64,000 nt of DNA from Dillenia suffruticosa (taxonomy: Eukaryota > Streptophyta > Magnoliopsida > Dilleniales > Dilleniaceae). The notes under the pieces were generated by a model. It was given only the letters and a program-made list of their open reading frames with translations, was not told the origin of the DNA and did not search any database. Location of the stretch: NCBI GenBank assembly GCA_033439265.1, contig JAVTVX010000030.1, positions 5,969,774 through 6,033,773 of the forward strand, read 5' to 3'. Made by a program: the position numbers and the translations under genes. Positions 45,691 through 57,334 of the stretch are shown here, in pieces (the first letter of the stretch is position 1; each line of letters begins with the position of its first letter).

Positions 45691-48319
45691 CCGCCCGTTG
45701 CCCTAGATGTCGGCTACATTTTTATAGAAAATCGGGTAGAACCTCCCTATATTTCGGAGGTCTCCCATATACAATTTAACCTGTAATATTCATAATCATC
45801 ATGTCAATTTAATAAAAGGGTCCTCCCGGCCTCACAACCATTAATCTAACCACAGCCGACAATCAGGACAACGCAAGACTATAGAAATTTCTAGCAGTCC
45901 TAACCAGAAACCTCTGCTGTCATGCTAAACTAGAGTATGAGCAGCCGCTACACCGAGCGGATCTAAATGTTTATACACTTGTACAATAAATTCCAAAGCT
46001 AACATTTTAAATACATATATGTGGCTCAATACAAGTGAACCGAGTTAATATGAGAATTTCTCAAATAAATGTCCATAATTATACAGTCATCCAAGAAAAT
46101 AAATAAATGAATACATTAATCAAACTAAAATCTCCAATAATCATAGCAGATGATGTGATAACATCCATACCCAAATCCAGTGCTATCAAGTTTACGTCAC
46201 AAGTATGAAATCACAATTTTTTTTTTCAATTCGAGACTAATCTTGTGGAAAAGAAAGTGAGGGGTGAGTATCTATGGGAAGATACTCAGCAAGTGAGGGG
46301 ATTGATATCGTGCTATCAATATCGATGGTGAACTTGGAGTGTCAAAGCATAAACATAATATCAAGTGTGCGAAAATACCATGTTGTTTCAGAATAAAACA
46401 TATCTCAAGACACACATCAGAAAATAACATATGCATCCATCTATGTATCAAGTCATATATGTAGAGCCGGCCTAACAAACAATCCCGGCAATGGTCTACC
46501 TCGACCAACGACGACCGCATTGGGGGTTTTCACTATACAAATATCAAATAATTGCTTTCTACCATAACGTTGGCCACAAACTACTCCAACTAACCTATAA
46601 ATAATAATAATAATCATAATACATATATATAATCGGCCGTATATGGTGTCCCACTCAGTACTAGACAGAGATAAACTCATGTTCTCCCTGATGAGGGTCA
46701 ACCTGGGACACTCATACACATGATGATATGACGGATACCTCCGGCCGAAACGTATCCGGGTACAAGGGGTGCCTCTACCAAATGTCCTTCGTAGCTACAG
46801 AATGCTATAAGAAACATATCACCATATCACCATATCACCAAGTCAGTCGGGCACATAGCCCCATGCATCACATCATCATGTCGGCCGGGCATATAGCCCC
46901 ATGCATCGTAACATAACGTCGGCCGGACGTATAGCCCAAATAGTACATGTAAATCTATTTTAAAACTATGTGCCAATACAGTATAAGTATTAAAACATGT
47001 CAATATGTCAAAAAAAATGGCACAGTATCCGGTTATCAAACTCATGGATGCAAATCAATAAAATCAACAGTTGGGATACTCCAATGGTCACAAAAATATG
47101 TCTATCAAAATCCAAAAATTTAGTTTTCACACTTATAGAAATCATGTCGTTTGAAAATCGATAAAATAGGATTTGTCAATTAATAGTAGATGTCAAAATC
47201 CCACTCACCGTTCAAGAAGGGTGTGTACTCCCAATTCCAAACCAATCCGAATTCAACTTCCCTCTTTGAACCCGAATATGTTCTCCTAAAGCAATGAATT
47301 ATCAATTTCCACTTAAAATCGTGTGTCTTATACAAGTAGAAATTCTTTGAAAATTTCTAAACTCAAATCTCTAATTTCGGCTCTTTTCATGCGTATACAA
47401 CACTTCTTATCCTAAATTTTTACCCTAAATTCGATAAATAACTCGAATGGGTCCAAAATCTCCCACCTAGGGTTTTCTCGGATCGTAAACCTTTGTCCGA
47501 ATGTCTCCTCGATCACTCCAAAATTTGAAATGCTACCTATCAAGACAGGATTTATTAGTTAGGTTCAAACACTAAGATCGGAAGCAAAACCCTAAGTCAG
47601 TTACCTGCGTAGAGGTTCGAGGGCCGTCACGGGCCGTGGGCTTCGGCTAGCAGGCTCGCGGGTCTGCTGGCCAGCGGGCCAGTGGGCTAGCGGGCCAGCA
47701 GGCCTGCGAGCTAATGGGCCTACGAGCTGGCGAGCCTGCGGCTGATGGGCCTGCGGGCCGGCAGTGGCTCGTAGGCCGCAGTGGCTTGCGGGCAGCGAGC
47801 ACTCGTGGGGTGGCGTGCGCTAGCGCGTGCTCGAGCGCAAGCGAGCGCTCGTGCGCAGGCGCGCTGTGGCGTACTCGAGCTGTGGCGCACTCGCTCGATC
47901 GCGAGCTCGCGCTTGCGCTGTAGCGCGCTGGCGGAAGGACGCGCTGTGGCTCGATGGCCTGCAAGCGCTAGGTTGCGCTCGCGGAGGCTCGTGGGAGGAG
48001 ATGGTCGTCGCCCGCTGTGGCTCGATCACGTGTAAAGGCGCGCTTGCGGGAAGCAGCGGCAGTCGCGCGCGGTGGCGTGCGGTGCGCTGGGGAGATCGCG
48101 CAGTGGCATGCTAGTGGTGGAGCTCGCAGCGGTGTGCGATCAAGAATGGAGAGCGATCGCGAGAAATCGCGAGAGGGAGAGAAACTGTGAGAGAGAAACT
48201 GAGAGGGAAAGAGAAGAAGAAGAAGATGATAATGGTGGCCTGTTGACGGCGGAGCTCGCGGCGAAGGAGGAGTGGCGCCGCGGTGGGGGAGAGAAACGAA
48301 GAGTCGGGGAGAGAGAGAG

Positions 48320-48354
<35 letters not shown>

Positions 48355-48589
48355 TTAGGGTTTCCAACCCTAATCCCCAAATTAAATTTGGGGACGCAGC
48401 GTTTTGTCCCAAAACGTTGCGTCTCTATTTTTTTTTTTACACATACATATATTTTGTATTCATTTTTCGCTAAAGCGCGAATTTCGTGCAAATGGGGTTT
48501 ATTTCGATTGCGAACCCGACAACTTAAGAATATACCAAAAATAAAATTAAAAAACCCCCAAAATCAAACACCAATATAAATTAAATAAA

Positions 48590-48625
<36 letters not shown>

Positions 48626-48669
48626 CGAGACCAATACATTGATACGGACACCGCAGTGTCGGCGTTACA
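45691..48669 (-). repeat. 3' LTR of the minus-strand gypsy element, truncated at its outer end
   Basis: Colinear with 54629-57334, but it starts at CCGCCCGTTG, so the last 25-30 bases of the LTR (minus-strand 3' end) are missing. It retains about 205 bp (near 46275-46480) and about 85 bp (near 47775-47860) that the other LTR lacks. It has a GC-rich zone (47620-48260), a (GA)n tract (48306-48350), three hairpins (48351-48423) and a (TA)n run (48594-48621). Confidence 0.85.
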
Positions 48670-48690
48670 TTTTCTAACCCCTTAAAAACA
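48670..48690 (-). other. Polypurine tract of the minus-strand gypsy element
   Basis: The minus strand reads TTTTTAAGGGGTTAGAAAA directly before the LTR start TGTAACGCC. It parallels the TTTTTAGGGGTTAAG segment of the plus-strand relative. Confidence 0.7.
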
Positions 48691-48735
48691 AGTTTCGTTC
48701 TCGAAACTAAAAAAAAGCTGTACGGGGATAGAAAA

Positions 48736-49152
48736 CTACTTAGAGAATAAATGGGGGTACTGTCCCCTCATAGTATGCTCTGGCTCCCAAGTCTCCTCCT
48801 CGACCTGTTCGTTTCGCCACAAAACACGAACTAACGGGACTTCCGTACTTCGCAGTCTCCTGATCTGTCTATCAAGGATGACCACGGACTGTATAGGTAA
48901 ACTCAAATCCTCCAGTAGCTCAACTGGTGGAGGCTCTAACACATGTGAGGGATCCGGCATATACTTCCGAAGTACGGAGACATGGAATACATCGTGGATA
49001 CGCGACAACTCCTCTGGCAGCTCCAATCTATACACCACACTTCCAATCCTCTCAAGAATACGGAAGGGCCCAACATACCTGGGGTTCAACTTGCCCCGCT
49101 GCCTAAACTGAATCACCCCTTTCCAGGGTAAGACTCCGCCTCCGATCCACAT
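48736..49152 (-). pseudogene. Integrase C-terminal part of the minus-strand gypsy element
   Basis: A 138-residue open frame reads [78 protein letters not shown] and [18 protein letters not shown]. This is the domain after the catalytic core, which binds DNA and in chromoviruses leads to a chromodomain; no chromodomain is seen before the stop. It is the best-kept frame of the element, but a stop separates it from the core upstream. Confidence 0.88.
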
Positions 49153-49159
49153 TCGTCTT

Positions 49160-49850
49160 CTACCAATCTTGGGCAGCTTTCATCTTCTTGCGGATGATCC
49201 TCACCTTCTCTTTCGTCTTCTCAACAAGCTCTATGCTGCTGATGCGCCTCTCACCAACCTCATCCCAACACAGAGGTGTGCGGCATCGCCTCCCATACAA
49301 TGCCTCGTATGAAGGCATTCCGATACTCGTCTGGTAGCTGTTATTGTACGCAAACTTAACCAATAGAAGCTGTCGATCCCAGCTACCATGAAAATCAATG
49401 ATACATGCCTGAAGCATATCATCAAGCGTCTGAATCGTCCTCTCGGACTGGCCGTCCTTCTAAGGATGATACGTTGTACTGAAGTTTAGTTTAGTGCCCA
49501 ATGCCTCCTGTAACCTGGGCCAAAACCTAGATGTGAATCTGGGATCCCTATCTGAAATAATCGACACAAACACCCCGTGAAGCTGAACTATGGTATCAAT
49601 ATAGAGACATATCAATGCCTCCAAGGAATAATCACCGCGGGTATGGATAAAATGTGCAGATTTGGTGAGTCGATCGATAATCACCCAAATCGCATCATGC
49701 TACATAGAACTCCGTGGCAACTCCATCATGAAGTCCATAGTAATATGCTCCCATTTCTACTCAGAAATGGGAAGCGACTACAGCTTACCCATTGGATGCT
49801 GATGCTCTGTCTTAACTTGCTGGCATACTAAGCATCGTGCCACAACATTC
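49160..49850 (-). pseudogene. Integrase core of the minus-strand gypsy element
   Basis: It starts [18 protein letters not shown], the second half of the integrase zinc finger, then, with stops, WEHITMDFMMELP (first catalytic D), [36 protein letters not shown] (second D), [28 protein letters not shown] (catalytic E), LLLVKFAYNNSYQTSIGMP and YEALYGRRCRTPLCWDEVGE. The three catalytic residues remain, but stops near 49735-49790 and 49457 break the frame and the first half of the zinc finger is deleted. The integrase would insert the cDNA into chromosomes. Confidence 0.88.
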
Positions 49851-51098
49851 GCCTTACCCGGATGATAATCTATAATCAAATCATAATCTTTCAGCAACTC
49901 TAACCATCGTCTTTGTATGAGGTTTAGCTTCCTCTGAGTGAACAAATACTTTAGACTCTGATGGTCAGTGGAAACCCTGCAAGTCACTCCATAAAGATAA
50001 TGCCGCCATATCTTTAATGCAAAGACTATGGCTGTTAACTCCAAATCATGCGTTGGATAATTCAACTCATGCTTTTTCAACTGTCGCGAAGCATAAACAA
50101 TCATCCAACCATCCTGCTTCAAAATGCAGCCCAATCCCTGCCTGTTGGTATCACTATACACAACATACTCTCGGCTGTTAGTGGGGAGAGCTAAAACTGG
50201 TGCCAACATCAGTCGTTGTTTAAGCTCCTGAAAGCTCACTTCACAATGATCGTCCCAAATGCACTTGACGTCCTTTCGCGTCAGTCTAGAAAGTGGAGCA
50301 GCGATCCGGGAGAATTTTTCTATAAACCGCCGACAATACCCCGCAAGACCAAGGAAACTCCGCACTTCGGTCACTGTTTGTGGCTGCTCCCACCTTAATA
50401 TGGCCTCCACCTTCTACGGGTCAACATAAATACCCTTGGCAGAAACAATATAGCCAAGAAATCCAATCTGTCTAAGCCAAAATTCATACTTTGTGCATTT
50501 GGCAGACAACTGCCATTTGTGGAGAATTTGCAACACCACCCTAAGGTGTTACGCATGCTCTTCATTGCTCTGCGAATATACGAGGATATCGTCGATGAAC
50601 ACAATGACGAACCGATCTAAATAATCATGGAAAATCCGGTTTATTCGGTCCATAAAGATTGGTGGTGCGTTGGTCAGCCCAAACGGCATAACCACGAACT
50701 CGTAGTGTCTATATCGGGTGCGGAATGCGGTTTTGGGCACATCCTCAGCACTAATCCGCAACTGATGATATCTAGATCGAAGATCGATCTTTGAGAAAAC
50801 CCGCGCACCCTGGAACTGATCAAATAAATCATCAATACGCAACAGAGGGTACCGATTCTTGATGGAAACCTTGTTTAGTTGCCTATAGTTCATACACAAT
50901 CGTAAAGTCCTGTCCTTCTTTTTCACGAATAACACCGGAATACTCCAAGTTGAAGTGCTCAGATGGATAAAACCTTTGTCCAGTAACTCCCACAACTGGA
51001 CCTTGAGCTCTCTAAGCTCAACTAACGCCATTCTGTATGGCGGAATAGATATGGGAGTGGTCTCTGGAGTTAGGTCAATCTCGAAATCAAACTCCCGA
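49850..51098 (-). pseudogene. Reverse transcriptase and RNase H of the minus-strand gypsy element
   Basis: After the nested hAT the frame resumes as [10 protein letters not shown], then [94 protein letters not shown] and the catalytic [12 protein letters not shown] stop follows EEHA. RNase H has [76 protein letters not shown] and [11 protein letters not shown]. There the frame joins directly to integrase (RCLVCQQ) because about 200 residues are deleted. Catalytic aspartates are intact, but stops and the hAT prevent function. Confidence 0.9.
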
Positions 51099-51106
51099 AC
51101 TGGGGA

Positions 51107-51853
51107 TAGGCCTGTTATGACACTCGGGTAGTGTCACGGGTACCCGTGACACTACCCGGTCAAAGCCCAAGCTCGAGCTCGAGCTCAGCGATTCCTCTCT
51201 CGAGCTCGAGTTCGAGCCCACATTTCTTCAGGCCCGAAGCTCGTCGAGCTACCCGTCCCTCTCAAAACCTAATCTCTTCTTCTTATTCTCATTTCCCGCA
51301 CACCTGCATACCCGTCTCTGCTCGAAGGGCGAATGGGGAAGGGCAAAGGGCGAAGGGCGAAGGGCGAAGGGCGAAGGGCGAAGGGCGAAGGGCGAAGGGC
51401 GAAGGGCGAAAGGCGATCGAAGGTTTGCTCTCTCACCATCGCGATCGAAGGTCTCTGCTCCTTCGCCATCGCGATCGCCTGCTTCGATTCGTAGGTCTAT
51501 GCTCCTCTTACCATCGCGCGATGGTCTCCTCCTCCTCTGACCATCGCACGATGGGCGATGGCCTTCTCCTCATGTCACCATCACGATCGAAGATCTCCTC
51601 TTCATCTCACCATCGCGATCGAAGGTCTCCTCGAAGGTACTCTGTCTCTCTTTGTCTCTCTCTCTCTCTAGGGTTAGGGTTTCATGTCTCTATCTCTCTC
51701 TGTCTCTCTAAGGTCTCAACTCTCATCGGCTTCGAAGGTCTCCTTCAATCTCTATATGCGACGATCATCTCCTCGAAGGTAAAACTCTCGCTCTCTCTTT
51801 CTCTAGGGTTTTTCATATTTGCTCTCCTTCTCATTCTAGGGTTTTCCAGATTT

Positions 51854-51898
<45 letters not shown>

Positions 51899-52219
51899 TC
51901 CACCTTCCGCCTTCCACCTTCCGCCTTTCGGTTCTGCTCTCCCCATCAAGCTCTCGGGTATCGTGATCCCGGTTTCGGGTTTCCGTTTGGGCTCGAGTTT
52001 GGATACGGTTTTGGGCTCGGGCTCGGGCTCGGGTACAATCTTGTCAGAGGCCCGCGACACTCGAGCTCGAGCTCCTCGATGACACTTCGAGTCGAGCTCG
52101 AGCTCTAGAATCACAAGCTCGACGAGCTCGAGCCCGAGCTCAAGCTCACCTCCTGCAAACTCGAGCCGAGCTCGGGTATTGTGATACCCGGGCTCGACCC
52201 GGGTGTCATAACAACCCTA
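51107..52219. mobile_element. Non-autonomous hAT element nested in the gypsy Pol
   Basis: The ends read TAGGCCTGTTATGACACTCG (left) and, read inward from the right, TAGGGTTGTTATGACACCCG: inverted repeats sharing TAGG and TGTTATGACAC. The flanking 8 bp are ACTGGGGA (51099-51106) and ACTGGGGG (52220-52227), one mismatch, as expected for hAT. Removing it restores the gypsy reading LPGLPPVREFDF. Subterminal zones hold many GAGCTCGAG-type palindromes. The interior has a heptamer array (51340-51412), GATCGAAGGTCTCC repeats (51430-51640) and a (CT)n tract (51855-51893), but no transposase. The length of 1,113 bp and GC-rich content differ from its surroundings. Confidence 0.88.
51340..51412 (+). repeat. 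Heptamer minisatellite inside the nested hAT
   Basis: GGGCGAA repeats about ten times in tandem, with slightly altered copies before (GGGCAAA) and after (AGGCGAT). It produces the repeated GEGRRAK residues of a chance reading frame. Confidence 0.9.
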
Positions 52220-52227
52220 ACTGGGGG

Positions 52228-52752
52228 TAATCCGGGTAGCTCCTCAGGAAATATATCTGGGAACTCTTGCATCACTGGAATCTCCTCAAGCCTCGGCCCT
52301 TCCACTGTGGTGTCAATAACATGAGCCAGGTATGCCGTGCACCCTCGGCGTATCGATCTTCTGGCCTTAATCACCGATACAACACAGCGAGGTAACACTC
52401 ACCTCTCGCCTGGGAACCTCAACAACGGCCCCTTGGGTCTCCGAAACTCCACTTCTTTGGTGAATCAATCTACTGAGACTCTATGCATGCTTAGCCAATC
52501 CATACCTAGGACGGCATCGAAATCCGTCATCTCAAGTAGAATCAGGTCTGCCTCAAGTACTGCATCTCTGATCGTGACCTTGCTCCCTTTGTAGACGGAA
52601 TCTCTAAGTATCTGCTCACCAAGAGGAGTGATGATCAATATCTCCTCATCAAGTGGTACCCAATCCGTGGGCAAAAGACGCTCTCACATACTAATAGTTC
52701 GACCCGGTATCAATAAGGACACGAGCGTCGACTCCTCATATGTTCATAACTC
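52228..52752 (-). pseudogene. Protease and linker to reverse transcriptase, minus-strand gypsy element
   Basis: After the intron-like insert the frame reads VMNI, a stop, GVDARVLIDTGSNY, a stop, then EEILIITPLGEQILRDSVYK, LEADLILLEMTDFDAVLGMD, VEFRRPKGPLLRFPGER, and after another stop VLPRCVVSVIKARRSIRRG and EFPDIFPEELPGLPP, where the hAT insertion cuts the linker. The active-site aspartate context (IDTGS) is intact here, unlike the plus-strand relative (IDTES). Three stops break the frame. Confidence 0.87.
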
Positions 52753-52804
52753 CTATTGTGAGAAAATAAAAAGATCTGTTGATAAATATGGAAAGATATA
52801 TGCT

Positions 52805-52843
<39 letters not shown>

Positions 52844-52958
52844 AAATGTATATACATACCAACATAGTTAAGTCTCTAAAGCTTTAACTAGTGATGGTGT
52901 TCAAAAGAAGGTACATAAAAAAAATATCTCTAAACATGGGGATCAGTGGGAGGAGCAC
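52753..52958 (-). other. Intron-like insert at the gag-protease boundary (minus-strand gypsy)
   Basis: On the minus strand it starts GTGCTCCTCCC and ends TTTTCTCACAATAG, 206 bp, and includes a (TA)n run (52808-52842). Removing it joins ...SPDVIIG to VMNI and GVDARVLIDTGS in phase 1, at the same codon as the insert in the plus-strand relative. Read through, the frame gives APPTDPHV and a stop. Confidence 0.7.
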
Positions 52959-54386
52959 CAATAATCACGTCAGGACTCGCCTGAGCCTCCTCCTGCATCA
53001 TTGAGTATACACGGGCTTGTGTCCTCTGCTGCTGTCAGAATGGTCCTGGTACCGTGTTACTTCCGATTGCTTTCCGTGGAGTGGTGTGACTCGAGTGCGC
53101 AGGTGTTCCCTGATGTCCTCCTCGGGGAACACTCAAATGTCCTGAAACTATCTGACCTCCAAATCCCAACTCAGGGCAGGCGCTCCTATGTACCCTGGCT
53201 TCCCACACCAGAAGCATGTAATAGGCACCCTACACTCTTCAAAAGGGTGACGTCCACCACATCGGCGACAAAAGGTGTGCCGCTGATCTGAAGTCTGAGT
53301 AGTGGCACTAGGGGACGGTGCACTAAACCCCTGAGGTCGTGATTCCTGCCCAGTATGTGCATGTCTTGACTGAGAAGAGCCTTCCTGATATCCTAAAGTA
53401 CTGCCCTTCTTCGAGCCAGGCTCGAAGAAGCCCCAGATCTCTTCTTCCTTTGCTTTTTATACTCCCGCTGTCTACCTTCAGCACGGACGATCTCCTCCGC
53501 CCTAAGTGCTGAGTCCACGATCTCCGCAAAGGAAAGACTAGGAGTTATTGTCATATACCTCCTGATGTTCAAGTTGAGGCCATCTTCAAACTTGAATCGT
53601 AGCTGTTTCAGCATCGCCAAGTCTGAAATGAAAGCAGTTAGTGGCCTCATCTCCGTCTCATACTCTGTCACTATCCTGGTTCCTTGCCGCAAGTGCAGAA
53701 ACTCTGCCCTCTTGCGATCCTGCTGGAACTCAGAAAAGTACCTGCAATCAAACTCTCGTAGGAAGTCCTCCCATCACAGCGGCTCGGTAATATCGTCACA
53801 AATCGCCTCCTACCAAGTGAGGGCGTCACCATCCAAGAGTTTCTCTGCTATCCGAAGCCGGTAGTCCTCGCTCAACCCCAGATCAGTCAAAATTCTGCGG
53901 GTACGGTTGATCCAGTGCTTCGCTGCTGTGGAATCACCCGTTCCCATGAACCTCGTGCAGCCTAACTACCTTGCCTCCTTCACCAACTGGGTGAGCTCGT
54001 GAATACGCCTCAAAGTGGAGGAGGTAGTGTCACTAGGTCCTAAAACAGTGGAATGACCAATAACTGGGGACTGATCAGGTACCCATAGGAGTCGGCGCGG
54101 CTATCGATACTGGTGGAAGTGGCACGGCCGTAGCAGTCAGCACTGCCGTCGGTGGTGGTGGGGGTGGCATCTGAACCCCGTGGGAGGTGTACCACTTATA
54201 CATCTGCCTAAATGTCTTAAGGGACGGTGGTGGAATCTCGGCTGGAGCAGCCGGCTGAGTAGGCGCTGCAGGGGGCGCCCGTGAGGAGGAAGCAACCTCA
54301 GGCACTCCAAGGGTCTCAGGTTCCCTCGAAGGGTCAGGCACTTGAGGAGTCTCGGGTAACACTAGTTTAGCGCGTCTAGATGGCAT
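52959..54386 (-). pseudogene. Gag of the minus-strand gypsy element
   Basis: It starts MPSRRAKLVLPETPQVPD, runs through a proline-rich part to KTFRQMYKWYTSHGVQMPPP, and stops near 54075. The Gag domain follows in shifted frames: TRIHELTQLVKEA, AKHWINRTRRILTDLGLSED, AEKLLDGDALTW, EDFLREFDCRYFSEFQQDRK, EFLHLRQGTRIVTEYETEMR, LKQLRFKFEDGLNLNIRRYM and ALRAEEIVRAEGR. The knuckle region (53200-53400) is badly decayed; the end QARVYSMMQEEAQASPDVII is clear. The order and wording match the gag at 19729. Confidence 0.85.
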
Positions 54387-54607
54387 AATTCTGCAAAGAG
54401 AGAATTTTCATTAGATATAACTCTAGAGTTTAGCATGATTGAAAAATTAAGGTTAGTTACGTAGTAACTAACTCCTTAAAATAAATGAAATTATTGGTCT
54501 ACGACTATATAAGGGATTTTAAATGACTGTATGAAACTCTCTAATGCATTGAAAACTTTTCTATGTACTTGGGAATACTTTTCTTACTACCATTTGCCCA
54601 ACCTAAA

Positions 54608-54621
54608 GCGCTCGAATACCA
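54608..54621 (-). other. Primer binding site of the minus-strand gypsy element
   Basis: The minus strand reads TGGTATTCGAGCGC, close to the initiator tRNA-Met site TGGTATCAGAGC, seven bases inside the LTR boundary at 54629. Confidence 0.75.
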
Positions 54622-54628
54622 ACCGAAC

Positions 54629-56983
54629 TGTCATGCCCCGAACCGGGGTCATGAACAACCGCCCGTTGCCCTGAATGCCGATTATATTTTTACACCGGCT
54701 ACATTTTTACAAAAAATCCAGCAGAACCTCCCTATATTTCGGAGGTCTCCCATGTACATTTTAACCTGTAATATTCACAACCATCTTGTCAATTTAATAA
54801 AAGGGTTATCACGGCCTCACAACCATTAACCAAATCACAGCCGACAATCAGGACAACGCAAGGCTATAGAAATTTCTAGTAGTCCTAGCCACAGGCCTCT
54901 ACTGTCATGCTAAACTAGAGCATGAGCAGCCGCCACACCGAGCGGATCTAAATGCTTATACACTTGTATAATAAATTCCCAAGTTAACATTTTAAATGCA
55001 TATATGTGCCTCAATGCAAGTGAATCGAGTCAATACGAGAGTTTCTCAAATAAATGTCCATAATTATACAGTCATCCGAGAAAATAAATAGATAAATACA
55101 TTAATCAAACTAAAATCTTCAATAATCGTAGCGGAAGATATGGTAACATCCATACCCAAGTCCAGTGCTATCAAGTCCACGTCACAAGTATGAAATCATA
55201 AAATTTTTCTTTCTTCAGTTCAAGACTAATCCTGTGGGAAAGAAAGTAAGGGGTGAGTATCTATAGGCGGCCGAACAAACAACCCCGGCAATAGTCTATC
55301 TCGACCAAGGACGGGCACATTGGAGGTTTTCACTATGTAAATATCAAATAATGACTCTCTACCCCAATGTTGGCCACAGACTACTCCAACTAGACTGTAA
55401 ATAATAATAATATTACATATATATAGTCGGCCGTGTATGATGTCCCGCCCAGTGCTAGACAAAGGTAAACTCACGTTCTCCCCGATGAGGGTTAACCTAG
55501 AACACCCATACACATGACGATCTGGCGGATACCTCCGGCCGAAGTATATCCGGGCACAAGGGGTGCCTCTACCAAATGTCCTTCGTAGCTACGAAATGTT
55601 ATAGGAAACATATCACCATATCACCATATCACCAAGTCGGCAGGGCACGTAGCCCTATGCATCACATCATCATGTCTATCAAGCATATAGCCCCATGCAT
55701 CGTAACATAACATCGGCCGGACGTATAGCCCAAATAGTACATATAAATCCATTTTAAAACTATGTGTCAATACAGTATATGTATTAAAACATGTCAATAC
55801 GTTAAAAAAAATGGCACAGTATCCGATTATCAAACTCATGGATGTAAATAAATAAAATCAACAGTTGGGACATTCCGTTGGTCACAAAAATATGTCTATC
55901 AAAATCCAAAAATTTAGTTTTCACACGTATAGAAATCATGTCGTTTGAAAATCGAAAAAATAGGATTTGTCAATCAATAGTAGATGTCAAAGTCCCACTC
56001 ACCGTTCAGGGAGGGTGCGCAGTCCCAATTCCAAACCATTCCAAACTCAACTTCCCTCTTTGAACCCAAATATGTTATCCTAAAACAATGAATTTCCACT
56101 TAAAATCGTTTGTCTTATACAAGTAGAAATTCTTTGAAAATTTCTAAACTCAAATCTCCAATTCCGGCTCTTTTCATGCGTATACAACACTTCTTATCCT
56201 AAATTTTTACCTTAAATTTGATAAATAACTCGAATGGGTCCAAAATCCCTCACCTAGGATTTTCTCGGATCGCAGATCTTTGTCCGAATGTCTACACGAT
56301 CACTGCAAGATCTGAAATGCTACCTATCAAGACAGGGTTTATTAGTTAGATTCAAACACTTAGATCGGAAGCAAAACCCTAAGTCAGTTACCTGTGCAGA
56401 GGTTCGTGGGCCGTCGCGGGCCGTGGGCTTCGGCTAGCGGGCTCGTGGGTCTACGGGCCAGTGGGCTAGCGGGCCAACAGGCCTGCGAGCTGATGGGCCT
56501 GTGGCTGATGGGCCTGCGGGCCGGCAGTGGCTCGCGGGCCACAGTGGCTTGCTGGCTGTAGCGTGCTCGAGCTGTGGCTTGCTCGCTCGATCACGCGCTC
56601 GCGCTTGCGCTGTAGCGTGCTAACGGAAGGACACGTTGTGGCTCGATCGCCTGCAAGCACTGGATTGCGCTCGCGGAGGCTCAAGGGACGAGACGGTCGT
56701 CGCGCGTTATGGCTCGATCACGTGCAAAGGCGCACGCTTGCGGGAGGTAGTGGCAGTCACGCGCGGTGGCGTGCGGTGCACAGGGGAGATTGCGCGGTGA
56801 TGCGCTTGTGGTGGAGCTTGCGGCGGTGTGCGATCGGGAAGGGAGAGCAATCGCGAGAGGGAGAGAAACTATGAGAGAGAAACCGAGAGGGAAAGAAGAA
56901 GAAGAAGAAGAAGATGATGGTGGTGGTGGCCTGTTGGCGGCGGAGCTCGCGGTGGGGCGGAGAAAAGAAGAGTCGGCGAGAGA

Positions 56984-57014
<31 letters not shown>

Positions 57015-57334
57015 GGATTAGGGTTTCCAACCCTAATCCCCAAATCAAATTTGGGGACGCAGCGTTTTGCCCCAAAACGCTGCGTCTCCATTTTTTTTTT
57101 TTACACATACATATATTTCGTATTCATTTTTCGCTAGAACGCGAATTTCGTGCAAATGGGGTTTATTTCGATCGCGAATTCGACAAATTAAGAATATACC
57201 AAAAATAAAATTTAAAACCCCCAAAATCAAACACCAATATAAATTAAATAAAATTTCTCTCTCTCCCTCTATATATATATATATATATTTCGAGACCAAT
57301 ACATTGGTACGAACACCGCAGTGTCGGTGTTACA
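54629..57334 (-). repeat. 5' LTR of the minus-strand gypsy element
   Basis: Its + strand ends are TGTCATGCC and GTGTCGGTGTTACA, length 2,706 bp. A GC-rich zone (56400-56950), a (GA)n tract (56985-57013), three hairpins (57014-57086) and a (TA)n run (57271-57289) correspond to those of the other LTR. It lacks the two pieces named there. Confidence 0.88.

Larger units (their letters stand above)
45691..57334 (-). mobile_element. Ty3/gypsy retrotransposon (Tekay/Del-like), defective, minus strand, with nested hAT
   Basis: Reading right to left: 5' LTR (57334-54629), PBS (54621-54608), gag (54386-52959), intron-like insert (52958-52753), protease and linker (52752-52228), nested hAT (52219-51107), reverse transcriptase and RNase H (51098-49850), integrase core (49850-49160), integrase C-terminus (49152-48736), purine tract (48690-48670), 3' LTR (48669-45691). 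It is a relative of the plus-strand element at 17075: protein blocks and LTR starts (TGTAACACC versus TGTAATACC) agree. In-frame stops, the hAT and a deletion between RNase H and integrase make it dead. Confidence 0.92.

Noticed and set aside
47647-48579. Several overlapping open frames on both strands in the GC-rich LTR zone
   Set aside because: All are alanine/arginine or Arg-Glu repeats caused by GC-rich and (GA)n sequence inside an LTR; the same frames recur at 56466-57137 in the other LTR.
51131-52108. 325-codon open frame inside the nested hAT
   Set aside because: It consists of serine-rich, GEGRRAK and leucine/serine repeats made by the GGGCGAA and CT tracts and holds no domain; it is a chance frame in simple repeats.
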